Positions 44,476-52,688 of a stretch of DNA of 64,000 nucleotides are shown here, piece by piece; position 1 is the stretch's first letter, and every line of letters starts with the position of its first letter. The DNA comes from Kitasatospora sp. NBC_00458 (GTDB taxonomy: Bacteria > Actinomycetota > Actinomycetes > Streptomycetales > Streptomycetaceae), in assembly GCF_036013975.1 (NCBI RefSeq), contig NZ_CP107904.1, forward strand, positions 7,721,001-7,785,000, written 5' to 3'. The translations under genes and the position numbers were made by a program. The notes under the pieces are model-generated. The model did not search any database and was not told where the DNA came from. It saw only the letters and a program-made list of their open reading frames with translations.

Positions 44476-45762
44476 ATGCCCCTCGCGCTCCTGGCGCTGG
44501 CGATCAGCGCCTTCGGCATCGGCACCACCGAGTTCGTGATCATGGGCCTGCTGCCCGAGGTCGCCGGCGACTTCTCGGTGTCCATCCCCACCGCCGGCCT
44601 GCTCATCTCCGGCTACGCGCTCGGCGTCGTCGTCGGCGGGCCGCTGCTCACCGTCCTCGGTACCCGGGTGCCCCGCAAGGGCATGCTGCTGATGCTGACC
44701 GGCCTGTTCATCGCCGGGAACCTGGTCTCCGCGGTGGCCCCCGCCTTCGGGCTGCTGATGGCGGGACGGATCCTCGCGGCCTTCGCGCACGGCGCGTTCT
44801 TCGGCATCGGCTCGGTGGTCGCCGCCGACCTGGTCGCCCCCAACAAGCGGGCCGGTGCGATCGCCCTCATGTTCACCGGGCTCACCGCCGCCAACGTGCT
44901 CGGTGTGCCGATGGGGACCCTGCTCGGCCAGCACTTCGGCTGGCGTTCCACCTTCTACGTGGTCGCCGGGCTCGGGGCGATCGGCTTCGCCGGCATCGCC
45001 GCGCTCGTCCCCGTCCAGCCCAGGCCGGAGGGCGCCCGGCTCGGCGCCGAGCTGGCGGTCTTCCGGGCCCCGCAGATCTGGCTCGCGCTGACCATGACGG
45101 TGCTCGGCTGGGGCGGCATCTTCGCGATGTTCACCTACATCACGCCGATGATGACCGAACTCGCCGGCTTCTCCGCGTCCAGCGTCACCTGGCTGCTCTT
45201 CCTCTTCGGCGTCGGCCTCTTCGTCGGGAACCTGTTCGGCGGCTGGTTCGCCGACCGCGCGCTGATGCGCAGCCTGTACGTGATCATCGCGGTCCTCACG
45301 GTGCTGCTGTTCGCCTTCACCTTCACCGCGCAGAGCAGGGCCGGTGCGATCGTCACCATCCCGTTGATCGGGGTGTTCGGCTTCGCGACCGTCGCCCCGC
45401 TGCAGAAGCGGGTGATGGACCAGGCCGCGGGCGCGCCCACGCTCGCCTCGGCCGCGAACATCGCCGCGTTCAACCTGGGCAACGCGCTGGCCGCCTGGCT
45501 CGGCGGGCTGGTCATCTCGGCCGGGCTCGGCTACCAGGCGCCGAACTGGGTGGGCGGGCTGATGGCCGCCGGGGCCCTCGGCGTGACCGTGCTCTCCGGT
45601 GCGCTGGAGCGGCGCTCGGGCCTGCGCGGTGCCGGACGGGCGGTGGCGGAAGGTGGCGCGGTCCCCGGTGTTCCCGGCTCCGGCTCCGGCGACGGCTCTG
45701 CCGCCGGTGGGACCGCCGGTGCCGCGTCGCCGGTGGCGGGGGCGGTGGCCGCCCGGAGGTGA
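44476..45762 (+). CDS. MFS transporter, DHA1 family (AraJ/Cmx-like)
   Basis: A 428-residue transporter with 12 transmembrane helices. The first helix has the sequence ALAISAFGIGTTEFVIMGLL, which with LPEVAGDFSVSIPTAGLLIS marks the DHA1 group that includes AraJ, PbuE and the chloramphenicol exporter Cmx. Motif A is VLGTRVPRKGMLL. The C-terminal 50 residues are a Gly/Ser/Ala tail. ATG 44476 is used, with only a GGAAAG 11 nt upstream. It is divergent from the DUF2470 gene but has its own promoter and possible operator. Confidence 0.87.
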   Translation: MPLALLALAISAFGIGTTEFVIMGLLPEVAGDFSVSIPTAGLLISGYALGVVVGGPLLTVLGTRVPRKGMLLMLTGLFIAGNLVSAVAPAFGLLMAGRILAAFAHGAFFGIGSVVAADLVAPNKRAGAIALMFTGLTAANVLGVPMGTLLGQHFGWRSTFYVVAGLGAIGFAGIAALVPVQPRPEGARLGAELAVFRAPQIWLALTMTVLGWGGIFAMFTYITPMMTELAGFSASSVTWLLFLFGVGLFVGNLFGGWFADRALMRSLYVIIAVLTVLLFAFTFTAQSRAGAIVTIPLIGVFGFATVAPLQKRVMDQAAGAPTLASAANIAAFNLGNALAAWLGGLVISAGLGYQAPNWVGGLMAAGALGVTVLSGALERRSGLRGAGRAVAEGGAVPGVPGSGSGDGSAAGGTAGAASPVAGAVAARR

Positions 45763-45777
45763 GGCCCCGGTTGCGTC

Positions 45778-45811
45778 GAAGGGCCCGGACGGGAAGCCGT
45801 CCAGGCCCTTC
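45778..45811. terminator. Bidirectional terminator, MFS gene / ridA
   Basis: GAAGGGCC and GGCCCTTC flank GGACGG-GAAG-CCGTCC with one bulged base on each side. The hairpin lies between convergent genes, 15 nt after the MFS stop and 20 nt from the ridA stop. Confidence 0.75.
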
Positions 45812-45830
45812 CGCGTACGGGGGCGCGGCG

Positions 45831-46238
45831 TCAGCCGACGACGGCCTGGGCGTCGATCTCGACCAGCATCGGCTCCTGCGGCAGCTCGACGAAGATCGTG
45901 GTGCGGCAGGGCTTCACCCCGCCCGGCTTGATGTTCTCGTCGATGAACGCGGCGTACACCTCGTTCATCAGCGGGAAGTCGGCGCGCTTGGTGAGGTAGA
46001 CGCGGAACATCACCACGTCCTCGATCGTCGCGCCGCCCGCCTCGACGATCGCCTTGACGTTCTCCAGCGTCCGCCGGGTCTGGGCCTTCACGTCACCGTG
46101 GAACAGGTACTCGCCGGTGGCCGGGTCCTGCGGGCCCTGGCCGGAGACCTGGAGGATCGGGCCCTTGCGGACGCCCTGGGAGAACATCCACGCCGGGGCG
46201 GGGGCGCCGTCGGTGCGGATCTCGGTCTTGTCGCTCAT
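45831..46238 (-). CDS. RidA family enamine/imine deaminase
   Basis: A 135-residue protein of the YjgF/YER057c/UK114 family, which hydrolyses reactive enamines and imines released by PLP dehydratases. Features are LQVSGQGPQDPATGEYL, TLENVKAIVEAGGATIEDVV, the conserved Arg in KPCRTTIFVELPQEPM, and the terminal Glu in VEIDAQAVV. It lies 25 nt after iclR on the same strand, with AAGGAA before ATG 46238, so it is the last gene of the kdgK-iclR-ridA unit. Its chemistry fits the PLP deaminase encoded on the divergent arm. Confidence 0.92.
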   Translation of the reverse strand: MSDKTEIRTDGAPAPAWMFSQGVRKGPILQVSGQGPQDPATGEYLFHGDVKAQTRRTLENVKAIVEAGGATIEDVVMFRVYLTKRADFPLMNEVYAAFIDENIKPGGVKPCRTTIFVELPQEPMLVEIDAQAVVG

Positions 46239-46263
46239 GAGCTTCCTTCGTTCCGGTGATTGC

Positions 46264-47016
46264 TCAGGTGGTCGGCGGGGTCTGGCCGCAGTCGGCGGAG
46301 ACGGCCCGGGTGGTGGCGAGCAGGTGGGGCAGCAGCTCCAGCACCTGCTCGTACGGGAGGACGACGTCAGGGACCGAGATCGAGGCGGCGGCGACCACCC
46401 GGCCGCTGGCGTCCCGGATCGGCGCCGCCACGCAGTTGATGAACGCCTCGTGCTCGGCGTGGTCCTGAGCCCAGCCCTGGACGGCGACCTTCTCCAGCTC
46501 GGCCAGCAGCGCCTCGGGAGTGGTCAGGGTCCGGGCGGTGTGCGGGGTGAAGTCGATGCCGGCCACCACCCGGCGGCGCTCGGGCACCGGCAGGTCGGCC
46601 AGCAGCACCTTGGAGACGGCGGCGCAGTGCAGGGCCGCGCGCAGGCCGATCCGCGAGTACATCCGCACCGGGTGGCGGGAGTCGTACTTGTCGATGTAGA
46701 CCACCTCGCCGCCCTCGTACGCGGCCAGGTGCACGGTCTGGCCGGTGGCCGCGTTCAGCTCGGCCAGGTGCGGTGCGGCGATGCGGCGGACCCCGCGCTG
46801 TTCCAGGGCCAGGCCGGAGAGTGCGAAGAGGCCGGCGCCCAGGTGGTAGCGGTAGGCCGGGTCCCGGTAGACGAACCGTTCCTCTTCGAGGCTCTGGAGC
46901 AGCCGCAGCACGGTGGTCTTGTGCACGCCGAGCACCTCGGCGAGCTGGTCCAGGGAGCGCTCGCCCTCGCCGAGCTCGGCGAGGATGCGCAGGGCGCGGG
47001 TGACGGTCTGGCTCAT
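46264..47016 (-). CDS. IclR-family transcriptional regulator
   Basis: A 250-residue regulator. The N-terminal winged helix (residues 1-65) starts MSQTVTRALRILAELGEGER and includes QLAEVLGVHKTTVLRLLQSL. The C-terminal effector domain contains GQTVHLAAYEGGEVVYIDKY and INCVAAPIRDASGRVVAAAS. KdgR, which senses 2-keto-3-deoxygluconate, belongs to this family. ATG 47016 overlaps the kdgK stop (ATGA), so it is co-translated with the kinase it probably regulates. The likely operator is the long inverted repeat at 48567-48613. Confidence 0.92.
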   Translation of the reverse strand: MSQTVTRALRILAELGEGERSLDQLAEVLGVHKTTVLRLLQSLEEERFVYRDPAYRYHLGAGLFALSGLALEQRGVRRIAAPHLAELNAATGQTVHLAAYEGGEVVYIDKYDSRHPVRMYSRIGLRAALHCAAVSKVLLADLPVPERRRVVAGIDFTPHTARTLTTPEALLAELEKVAVQGWAQDHAEHEAFINCVAAPIRDASGRVVAAASISVPDVVLPYEQVLELLPHLLATTRAVSADCGQTPPTT

Positions 47017-48452
47017 CGTGCTCCAAGGGCCGGGGAGGCGGCCGGTCGGGGGTCGGCGGCACCGCCCCCGGGCGCCGGTGCCGAGACGGGCGCGGCCGTC
47101 GTGGGGGCGACCGGTCCGGACGCCCCCGCCGCGGGGGCCGTCCCGGCGGGTGCGGCCGCGGGCAGTACAGGGGACACGATGCCATCCGCCGACACCCGGG
47201 TGGCAGCCCAGTCCTCCGGGGAGGCGGCGAGCAGGGCCTCGACCACCGGCTCCGGCGGCAGCTCGGCCTGGTCGCCGTGGGCGGTCAGCGCGCAGGCCGC
47301 GCTCAGGTGGCCCAGCCGCAGCCGGCGCCGCTGGTCGAGGCCGCGCACCGTCCCGGCCAGGTAGCCGGCGGCGAAGGCGTCGCCCGCGCCGGTCGCCTCG
47401 ACCACCTCGACGGTCAGGGCGGGCTCGGTGACGGCGGTTCCGTCCCGCTCCAGGGCGGTGACCAGCCGGGCGGCGTCCTTGACCACCACGGTCGCGGGGG
47501 AGGGGAAGCGCCGGCGCAGCGCGTGCGGGTCGCCGGTGCCGAAGGCGGCCTCGGCCTCGTCGGCGCCGAGCAGCAGCAGGTCGGCCGCGTCCAGCAGCGG
47601 CGGCAGCACCGAGACGTCGCGGTCGCGCCAGAGCGCCGGGCGCCAGTTGAGGTCGAAGCTGACCAGCCGGCCCGGGCGGCGCTCGGCGAGCAGCGCGCGG
47701 AGCAGGGCCAGGCAGTCGTCGGAGAGCGCCGCGGTGATGCCCGACAGGTGCAGCAGGCGGGCCCCGGCCAGCAGGCGGGCGGCGGCCGGGTCGGCGAGCA
47801 GCGCGGGGGAGAGCGCCGCGGCGGCGGAACCGCGCCGGTGGTAGTGGAGCCGGCTGCGGCCGGGCCCGAGGTCGTGCCGGTCGCCGGTGGTGCCGCCGAC
47901 CTCCTTGAGGTACACGCCGGTCGGGCGGTGGGGGTCGACGGCGACCGCCGACACGTCCACCCCCCGTGCGGTGAGTTCGCCGAGCAGGCGGCGGCCGAAG
48001 CCGTCGTCGCCGACCCGGCTGATCCAGGCGCTCGGCACGCCCAGCGCGGCCAGGGCGCCCGCCACGTTCGATTCGGCGCCGCCGACGGAGAGCCGGAACG
48101 CCTCCACCGACTCCAGGGGGCCGGGGCGGTCGGGCAGCAGGACGGCCATCGACTCGCCCACGCAGACGGCGGCCGGGGCGGTGGGCGGGGCCGGGGCGGT
48201 GGGCGGGGCGGTGGGGTCGGGGGCGGTGCGGGGGTCCGTACCGGTGGGGCGGTCGGGTGATCCGGGAGCGGGCGGGGCGGCGTCGGGCGCCCCGGTTCCG
48301 ACCGCGTCCGCTCCGGTTGCGTCCGCTCCGCGTGCGTCCGGGCCGGTCGTGCCCGGTCCCGGTGCGTCCGGCCCGGTCGCCGACGGGTCGCCGAGTGACG
48401 GGGTACCGGGCGTGGGGGTGCCCGGGCTCACGGCGGCGTCCTGTCGTGGCAT
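47013..48452 (-). CDS. kdgK: PfkB-family sugar kinase, probable 2-keto-3-deoxygluconate kinase
   Basis: A 479-residue protein whose middle 320 residues are a ribokinase-like PfkB domain: VCVGESMAVLLPD, GGAESNVAGALAALG, YYHR-type substrate region LHYHRRGSAAAAL, and the catalytic ATGAGDAFAAGYLAG. This fits KDG kinase, which makes KDPG. It is longer than the usual 310-340 residues because of a Pro/Thr/Gly/Ala-rich extension of about 92 residues at the N-terminus and an Ala/Pro tail of about 60 at the C-terminus. ATG 48452 has AGGAG about 8 nt upstream, and no better start lies nearer the domain. First gene of the minus-strand operon. Confidence 0.87.
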   Translation of the reverse strand: MPRQDAAVSPGTPTPGTPSLGDPSATGPDAPGPGTTGPDARGADATGADAVGTGAPDAAPPAPGSPDRPTGTDPRTAPDPTAPPTAPAPPTAPAAVCVGESMAVLLPDRPGPLESVEAFRLSVGGAESNVAGALAALGVPSAWISRVGDDGFGRRLLGELTARGVDVSAVAVDPHRPTGVYLKEVGGTTGDRHDLGPGRSRLHYHRRGSAAAALSPALLADPAAARLLAGARLLHLSGITAALSDDCLALLRALLAERRPGRLVSFDLNWRPALWRDRDVSVLPPLLDAADLLLLGADEAEAAFGTGDPHALRRRFPSPATVVVKDAARLVTALERDGTAVTEPALTVEVVEATGAGDAFAAGYLAGTVRGLDQRRRLRLGHLSAACALTAHGDQAELPPEPVVEALLAASPEDWAATRVSADGIVSPVLPAAAPAGTAPAAGASGPVAPTTAAPVSAPAPGGGAADPRPAASPALGAR

Positions 48453-48557
48453 CTGCTGGGCTCCTCGGATTGCTGCGGCCGACCGGGTGGGGGTGCTGCG
48501 GCCGACCGGGTGGCCCGCCTGCCGCGGGCGACCGTCGTTGACCTTCGTCCGGCGCCG

Positions 48558-48613
48558 ATGCTAGAACCGTGTTGCCAGCATGTGCAACCCTCGTTGCACA
48601 TGTTGCAACACGG
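48558..48613. promoter_or_regulatory. Divergent control region: large inverted-repeat operator and kdgK promoter
   Basis: Arms at 48567-48588 and 48593-48613 pair over 21 bp with a single irregularity around a CCTC centre. Within them lie copies of the IclR-type core GTTGCA/TGCAAC, including the palindrome TGTTGCAACA (48601-48610). On the minus strand, TTGCAC (48587-48582) and TAGCAT (48563-48558) are spaced by 18 nt and form the likely kdgK promoter, inside the repeat. The plus-strand deaminase starts only 17 nt after the right arm. Confidence 0.8.
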
Positions 48614-48629
48614 CAAATGGAGGAAGACG

Positions 48630-49955
48630 GTGGACCAGACCTTCGCAAGCAGCGGCACCGGGCCGGGCATCGACACCGCGGCGGTGGCGGCCCTCGCCGA
48701 CGAGTCGCTCGACTGGCGGTTCAAGGCGCTGCCGCCCGCGGCCTGGGGCCTGAGCGTCCGGGACTACCTGGCCACCGGCCCCGCGCTCGCCGACCTCGGC
48801 ACCCCGCTGCTCACCCTCGACGCCGGCGCGCTCGACCACAACCTGCGGACCATGGCCGCCTGGTGCGCCGACGCCGGGCTGGCGCTCGCCCCGCACGGCA
48901 AGACGACCATGGCCCCCGCGCTCTGGCAGGCCCAGCTGGCCGCCGGCAGCCACGGCATCACCCTCGCCAACCTGCCGCAGATCCGGGTCGCGCGAGCCTT
49001 CGGTGTCCAGCGGGTGCTGCTCGCCAACACCCTGCTCGACCCGGCAGGCCTCGGTTGGCTGGCCGGCGAGCTGGCCGCCGACCCGTCCTTCGCCTTCACC
49101 TCCTGGGTGGACTCCACCGCGAGCGTCCGGCTGATGGACGACGCGCTGCGCGCGGCCGGCGCCGAGCGGCCGGTCGAGGTGCTGGTCGAACTCGGCGGCC
49201 CGGGCGGGCGGACCGGCGTGCGCACCGTCGACGAGGCGGTCGAGGTCGCCGCCGCGGTGCTGCGCGCGCCCACGCTGCGACTGGCCGGCATCGGCGGCTA
49301 CGAGGGCGCGCTGGCCCACGACGCGAGTGCGGACGGCCTCACCGCCGTCCGCACCTACCTGCGGAGCCTCGCCGAGTTGCACGGGCGGCTGGCGAGCGCG
49401 TACCCCGACGGCTCGGCGCCCGTGGTGACGGCCGGCGGCAGCGCCTACTTCGACCTGGTGGCCGAGGAGTTGGGGGCCCTGCCGGACGCGTTCGTGGTGT
49501 TGCGCTCCGGCGCGTACATCGCCCACGACGACGGGTTCTACCGCGGGATCTCCCCGCTCGCCCGGGGTGCGGGCGCGGCTGCCGGTGCCGGTGCCGGTGC
49601 GGTGCCGCTGCGCAGTGCGTTGCACGGGTGGGCCCGGGTGGTCTCCCGGCCGGAGCCGCAGTTGGCGCTGCTGGACGCCGGGAAGCGCGACCTGCCGTTC
49701 GACGAGGGACTTCCGGAGCCCCAACTCGTCCGCGGGGGAGCCGAGCTGACCGGAACATCGGCGCGGATCACCGCGCTCAACGATCAGCACGCCTTCCTGC
49801 GGGACGCCGGCGACCTCGCGCCCGTCGGCGCCGTGCTGCGACTGGGTGTCTCGCACCCGTGCACCGCCTTCGACAAGTGGACGCTGATCCCGGTGCTGGA
49901 CGACGCCTCTGCCGCCGAGCCGAAGGTCACCGGACTGGTCAGGACGTTCTTCTGA
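48630..49955 (+). CDS. Fold type III PLP-dependent amino acid deaminase/dehydratase (DSD1-like)
   Basis: A 441-residue enzyme of the D-threonine aldolase / D-serine dehydratase group. The PLP lysine is K91 in LAPHGKTTMAPALW at the start of an alanine-racemase-like barrel. The C-terminal domain has the metal-binding His-x-Cys, H409 and C411, in LGVSHPCTAFDKW, as in D-serine dehydratase. The family removes water and ammonia from D-hydroxy amino acids through an enamine. In this locus the best substrate guess is D-glucosaminate, giving 2-keto-3-deoxygluconate. GTG 48630 has GGAGG 6 nt upstream. Its stop overlaps the next start. Confidence 0.87.
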   Translation: MDQTFASSGTGPGIDTAAVAALADESLDWRFKALPPAAWGLSVRDYLATGPALADLGTPLLTLDAGALDHNLRTMAAWCADAGLALAPHGKTTMAPALWQAQLAAGSHGITLANLPQIRVARAFGVQRVLLANTLLDPAGLGWLAGELAADPSFAFTSWVDSTASVRLMDDALRAAGAERPVEVLVELGGPGGRTGVRTVDEAVEVAAAVLRAPTLRLAGIGGYEGALAHDASADGLTAVRTYLRSLAELHGRLASAYPDGSAPVVTAGGSAYFDLVAEELGALPDAFVVLRSGAYIAHDDGFYRGISPLARGAGAAAGAGAGAVPLRSALHGWARVVSRPEPQLALLDAGKRDLPFDEGLPEPQLVRGGAELTGTSARITALNDQHAFLRDAGDLAPVGAVLRLGVSHPCTAFDKWTLIPVLDDASAAEPKVTGLVRTFF

Positions 49956-51691
49956 TGGGTCGACAGGGCGAGCCGGTCGGGCCGGCCGAGCCGGCCGGGC
50001 AGGTCGGGCCGGTCGGGCAGGGCGACCCGGTCGGGCAGGGCGACCTGGCCGGGCAGGTCGGGCGGGCCGGTCGGATGGGTCGGGGCCCCCGGGAGGTGGT
50101 CTTCAAGGGGGCCACCGTCGTCGACGGCACCGGCGCCGACCGGTACCGGGCCGACGTCCGGATCGCCGACGGGATGATCGCGGAGATCGGCCACGGCGTG
50201 GACGGGGCACGGGTGGTGGACGCCACCGGGCTGGTGCTGGCGCCCGGGTTCATCGACATGCACGCCCACTCCGACCTCGCCCTCCTGCTCGAACCCGAGC
50301 ACCCGGCCAAGGTCACCCAGGGCGTCACCTGCGAGGTCCTCGGCCAGGACGGCCTCTCCTACGCCCCGGTCGACGACCGCACGCTGCCCGCGCTGCGCCG
50401 CCAGATCGCCGGCTGGAACGGCGACCCGGAGGGCTTCGACTGGGACTGGCGGACGGTCGGCGGCTACCTGGACCGGTTGGACCGGACCGGCCCCGCCGTC
50501 AACGCCTGCTACCTGGTGCCGCACGGGTCCCTGCGGATGCTCGCCGTCGGCTGGGACAACCGGGCCCCGAGCGCCGCCGAACTCGACCGGATGCGCGCGG
50601 CGTTGGCACAGGGGCTGGCCGAGGGCGCGGTCGGGATGTCCAGCGGGCTCACCTACACCCCCGGGATGTACGCCGACACCGCCGAGCTGGTCGAACTCTG
50701 CCGGGTGGTCGCCCGGTACGGCGGCTTCCACGCGCCGCACCAGCGTTCCTACGGTGCGGGCGCCCTGGAGGGCTACGCGGAGATGGTGGAGATCGCCAGG
50801 AGGTCCGGCTGCCCGCTCCACCTGACCCACGCCACCATGAACTTCGGCGTCAACCAGGGCCGGGCCGGCGAACTGCTCGCCCTCGTCGACCGGGCCCTCG
50901 ACGAGGGCGTGGACCTCACCCTGGACAGCTACCCCTACCTGCCCGGATCCACCACCCTCGCGGCACTGCTGCCCAGTTGGTCCACCGAGGGCGGCCCGCG
51001 CGCCACCCTCGACCGGCTCGGCGACCCGGCGGCGCGCGAGCGGATCCGGTACGAGGTGGAGGAGAAGGGCAGCGACGGCTGCCACGGCGTGGTCACCGAC
51101 TGGGCCACCATCCAGCTGTCCGGCGTCCGCAACCCGGAGCTGGCCGGCGCCGTCGGCCGGACCGTCGCCGAACTCGCCGCCGAACAGGCCCGCAGCGGCA
51201 CCGAGGTCTTCCTCGACCTGCTGCTCCGCGACGAGTTGGCCACCACCATCCTCCAGCACGTCGGCCACGAGGAGAACGTCCGGGCGATCATGCGCCACCG
51301 CGCGCACACCGTCGGCAGCGACGGACTGCTGGTCGGCGCCCGGCCGCACCCGCGGGCCTGGGGCACCTTCCCCCGGTACCTGGCCCGCTACACCAGGGAG
51401 GCGGGCGTGCTCACGCTGGAGGAGACCGTCGCCCGGATGACCGGACGGCCCGCCGCCCGGCTCGGGCTGGACCGGCGGGGCCGGATCGCCCCCGGCCACC
51501 ACGCCGACCTCGTCCTGTTCGACCCCGAACGCGTCCAGGACGCCGCCACCTTCGACCGGCCGCGGCTGCCCGCCGTCGGCATCGAGCACGTCTACGTCAA
51601 CGGCACCGCCGTCGTCCGGCAGGGCCGCACCACGGGCGCCCGCCCGGGGCGGGCACTGCGCCGAACCGAACGAGGAACCCGAGCCGCATGA
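49955..51691 (+). CDS. D-aminoacylase-type amidohydrolase (N-acyl-D-amino acid deacylase family)
   Basis: A 578-residue amidohydrolase. Metal ligands H103 and H105 are in GFIDMHAHSDLALLLEP; the bridging Cys/Glu region is CEVLGQDGLSYAP; further His residues are in HAPHQRSYG and HLTHATMNFG; the catalytic Asp is in TVGSDGLLVGARPHP. It would remove an N-acyl group, here possibly acetyl from N-acetyl-D-glucosaminate. ATG 49955 overlaps the deaminase stop (TGATG), but the first 40 residues are GQGDPVGQ-type repeats and the domain begins near residue 45; ATG 50075 is an alternative start. Confidence 0.87.
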   Translation: MGRQGEPVGPAEPAGQVGPVGQGDPVGQGDLAGQVGRAGRMGRGPREVVFKGATVVDGTGADRYRADVRIADGMIAEIGHGVDGARVVDATGLVLAPGFIDMHAHSDLALLLEPEHPAKVTQGVTCEVLGQDGLSYAPVDDRTLPALRRQIAGWNGDPEGFDWDWRTVGGYLDRLDRTGPAVNACYLVPHGSLRMLAVGWDNRAPSAAELDRMRAALAQGLAEGAVGMSSGLTYTPGMYADTAELVELCRVVARYGGFHAPHQRSYGAGALEGYAEMVEIARRSGCPLHLTHATMNFGVNQGRAGELLALVDRALDEGVDLTLDSYPYLPGSTTLAALLPSWSTEGGPRATLDRLGDPAARERIRYEVEEKGSDGCHGVVTDWATIQLSGVRNPELAGAVGRTVAELAAEQARSGTEVFLDLLLRDELATTILQHVGHEENVRAIMRHRAHTVGSDGLLVGARPHPRAWGTFPRYLARYTREAGVLTLEETVARMTGRPAARLGLDRRGRIAPGHHADLVLFDPERVQDAATFDRPRLPAVGIEHVYVNGTAVVRQGRTTGARPGRALRRTERGTRAA

Positions 51692-52356
51692 ACTCCCAGC
51701 CCGTCCCCGCCGATCCCGCCGTGGTCGCCGCCGCGCGCGCGGCACTGGCCGCCGAACCCGTGATCGCGGTCGTCCGCGCCCCCCGGATACCCGACGCCGC
51801 GGCACTCTGCGACGCACTCGCCGAGGGCGGCATCACCTGGACCGAACTCACCTTCACCACACCGGATGTGACGAGCCATCTGGAGCGGGCGGCCCGGGCT
51901 GCCCAGGCCGGCCGGCGGGTCGGGGTCGGCACGGTGCTGACCGCCGAACAGGCCGAGCAGGCGCTCGCCGCCGGTGCCTCCTTCCTGGTCACCCCCGGGG
52001 TGCGGCCCGAGGTGGCGCGGGTCGCGCACGCCGCGGGGGTGCCGGTCGTGCTGGGCGCCCTCACCCCGACCGAGGTGGCCCGGGCCGTCGACCTGGGCGC
52101 CGCCGCCGTGAAGATCTTCCCCGCGCGGGCGTTCGGCCCCGGCTACTTCAAGGACCTGCGCGGGCCGTACCCGGACGTTCCGCTGGTCGCGTCCGGCGGC
52201 GTCAACGCGGGGAACGCGGGGGAGTTCCTCGGCCAGGGCGCGCTCGCGGTCTGCGCCGGGACGGACGTGGTGCCGCCGGACGCGGTCGCGGCCGGGGACT
52301 GGGCGGAGATCACCCGGCGGGCGAAGGCCTTCGTGGAGGCGTGCGCGGTGCGGTAG
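51688..52356 (+). CDS. eda: 2-keto-3-deoxy-6-phosphogluconate aldolase
   Basis: A 222-residue class I aldolase. The Schiff-base lysine is K142 in AAVKIFPARAFGPGYFKDLR, the general acid/base is E53 in TWTELTFTTPD, and the phosphate loop is VASGGVNAGNAGEFL. It cleaves KDPG to pyruvate and glyceraldehyde-3-phosphate (and may also act on 4-hydroxy-2-oxoglutarate). ATG 51688 overlaps the amidohydrolase stop by 4 nt (ATGA). It is the last gene of the plus-strand operon and completes the route begun by the deaminase and the divergent kinase. Confidence 0.93.
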   Translation: MNSQPVPADPAVVAAARAALAAEPVIAVVRAPRIPDAAALCDALAEGGITWTELTFTTPDVTSHLERAARAAQAGRRVGVGTVLTAEQAEQALAAGASFLVTPGVRPEVARVAHAAGVPVVLGALTPTEVARAVDLGAAAVKIFPARAFGPGYFKDLRGPYPDVPLVASGGVNAGNAGEFLGQGALAVCAGTDVVPPDAVAAGDWAEITRRAKAFVEACAVR

Positions 52357-52688
52357 CGGCGGGGGCCCGCGCGGCTGCCCGGGTGCCTGCGGGGCGCGGG
52401 TGCGCGGGTGGGCAGGCGAGCGGGTGCGCGGGTCCTGGCCGGTCCTGGCCGGTCCTGGCCGGTCCGGGAGCGGCCCGGGAGCGGCCCGGGAGGGGTGCGG
52501 GGCGCGGGAGAGGGGAGCGGGAGGGGCGCTGGAACGGCGCGGGAGGGGCGCGGGGCAACCCGGGGGCTCCTCCCGCGGCCGGCCCCCGGCGCCCGTTCCA
52601 GGGCCGGGAGTGGCCGCTGCGGACTGTTGGGACGGCCGGGATTCAACGAGAATCGATAGCCCCCGGCACCCGGCAGGAGGATCCACCC
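52357..52688. repeat. Repeat-rich intergenic region before the GH13 gene
   Basis: This 332-nt gap is composed of short tandem repeats: three copies of the 10-mer GGTCCTGGCC (52431-52460), two copies of CGGGAGCGGCC after it, and GGGTGCGCG motifs before it. No protein-like frame is present. The only obvious signal is AGGAGG (52675-52680) before the GH13 start. A lower-GC stretch (52640-52660, ATTCAACGAGAATCGATAG) probably marks the promoter, but I cannot fix the elements. Confidence 0.6.

Noticed and set aside
48569..49954. A single 1040-residue reading frame joining an upstream frame to the amidohydrolase.
   Set aside because: The first part is an out-of-frame shadow of the deaminase gene; the amidohydrolase begins at ATG 49955.
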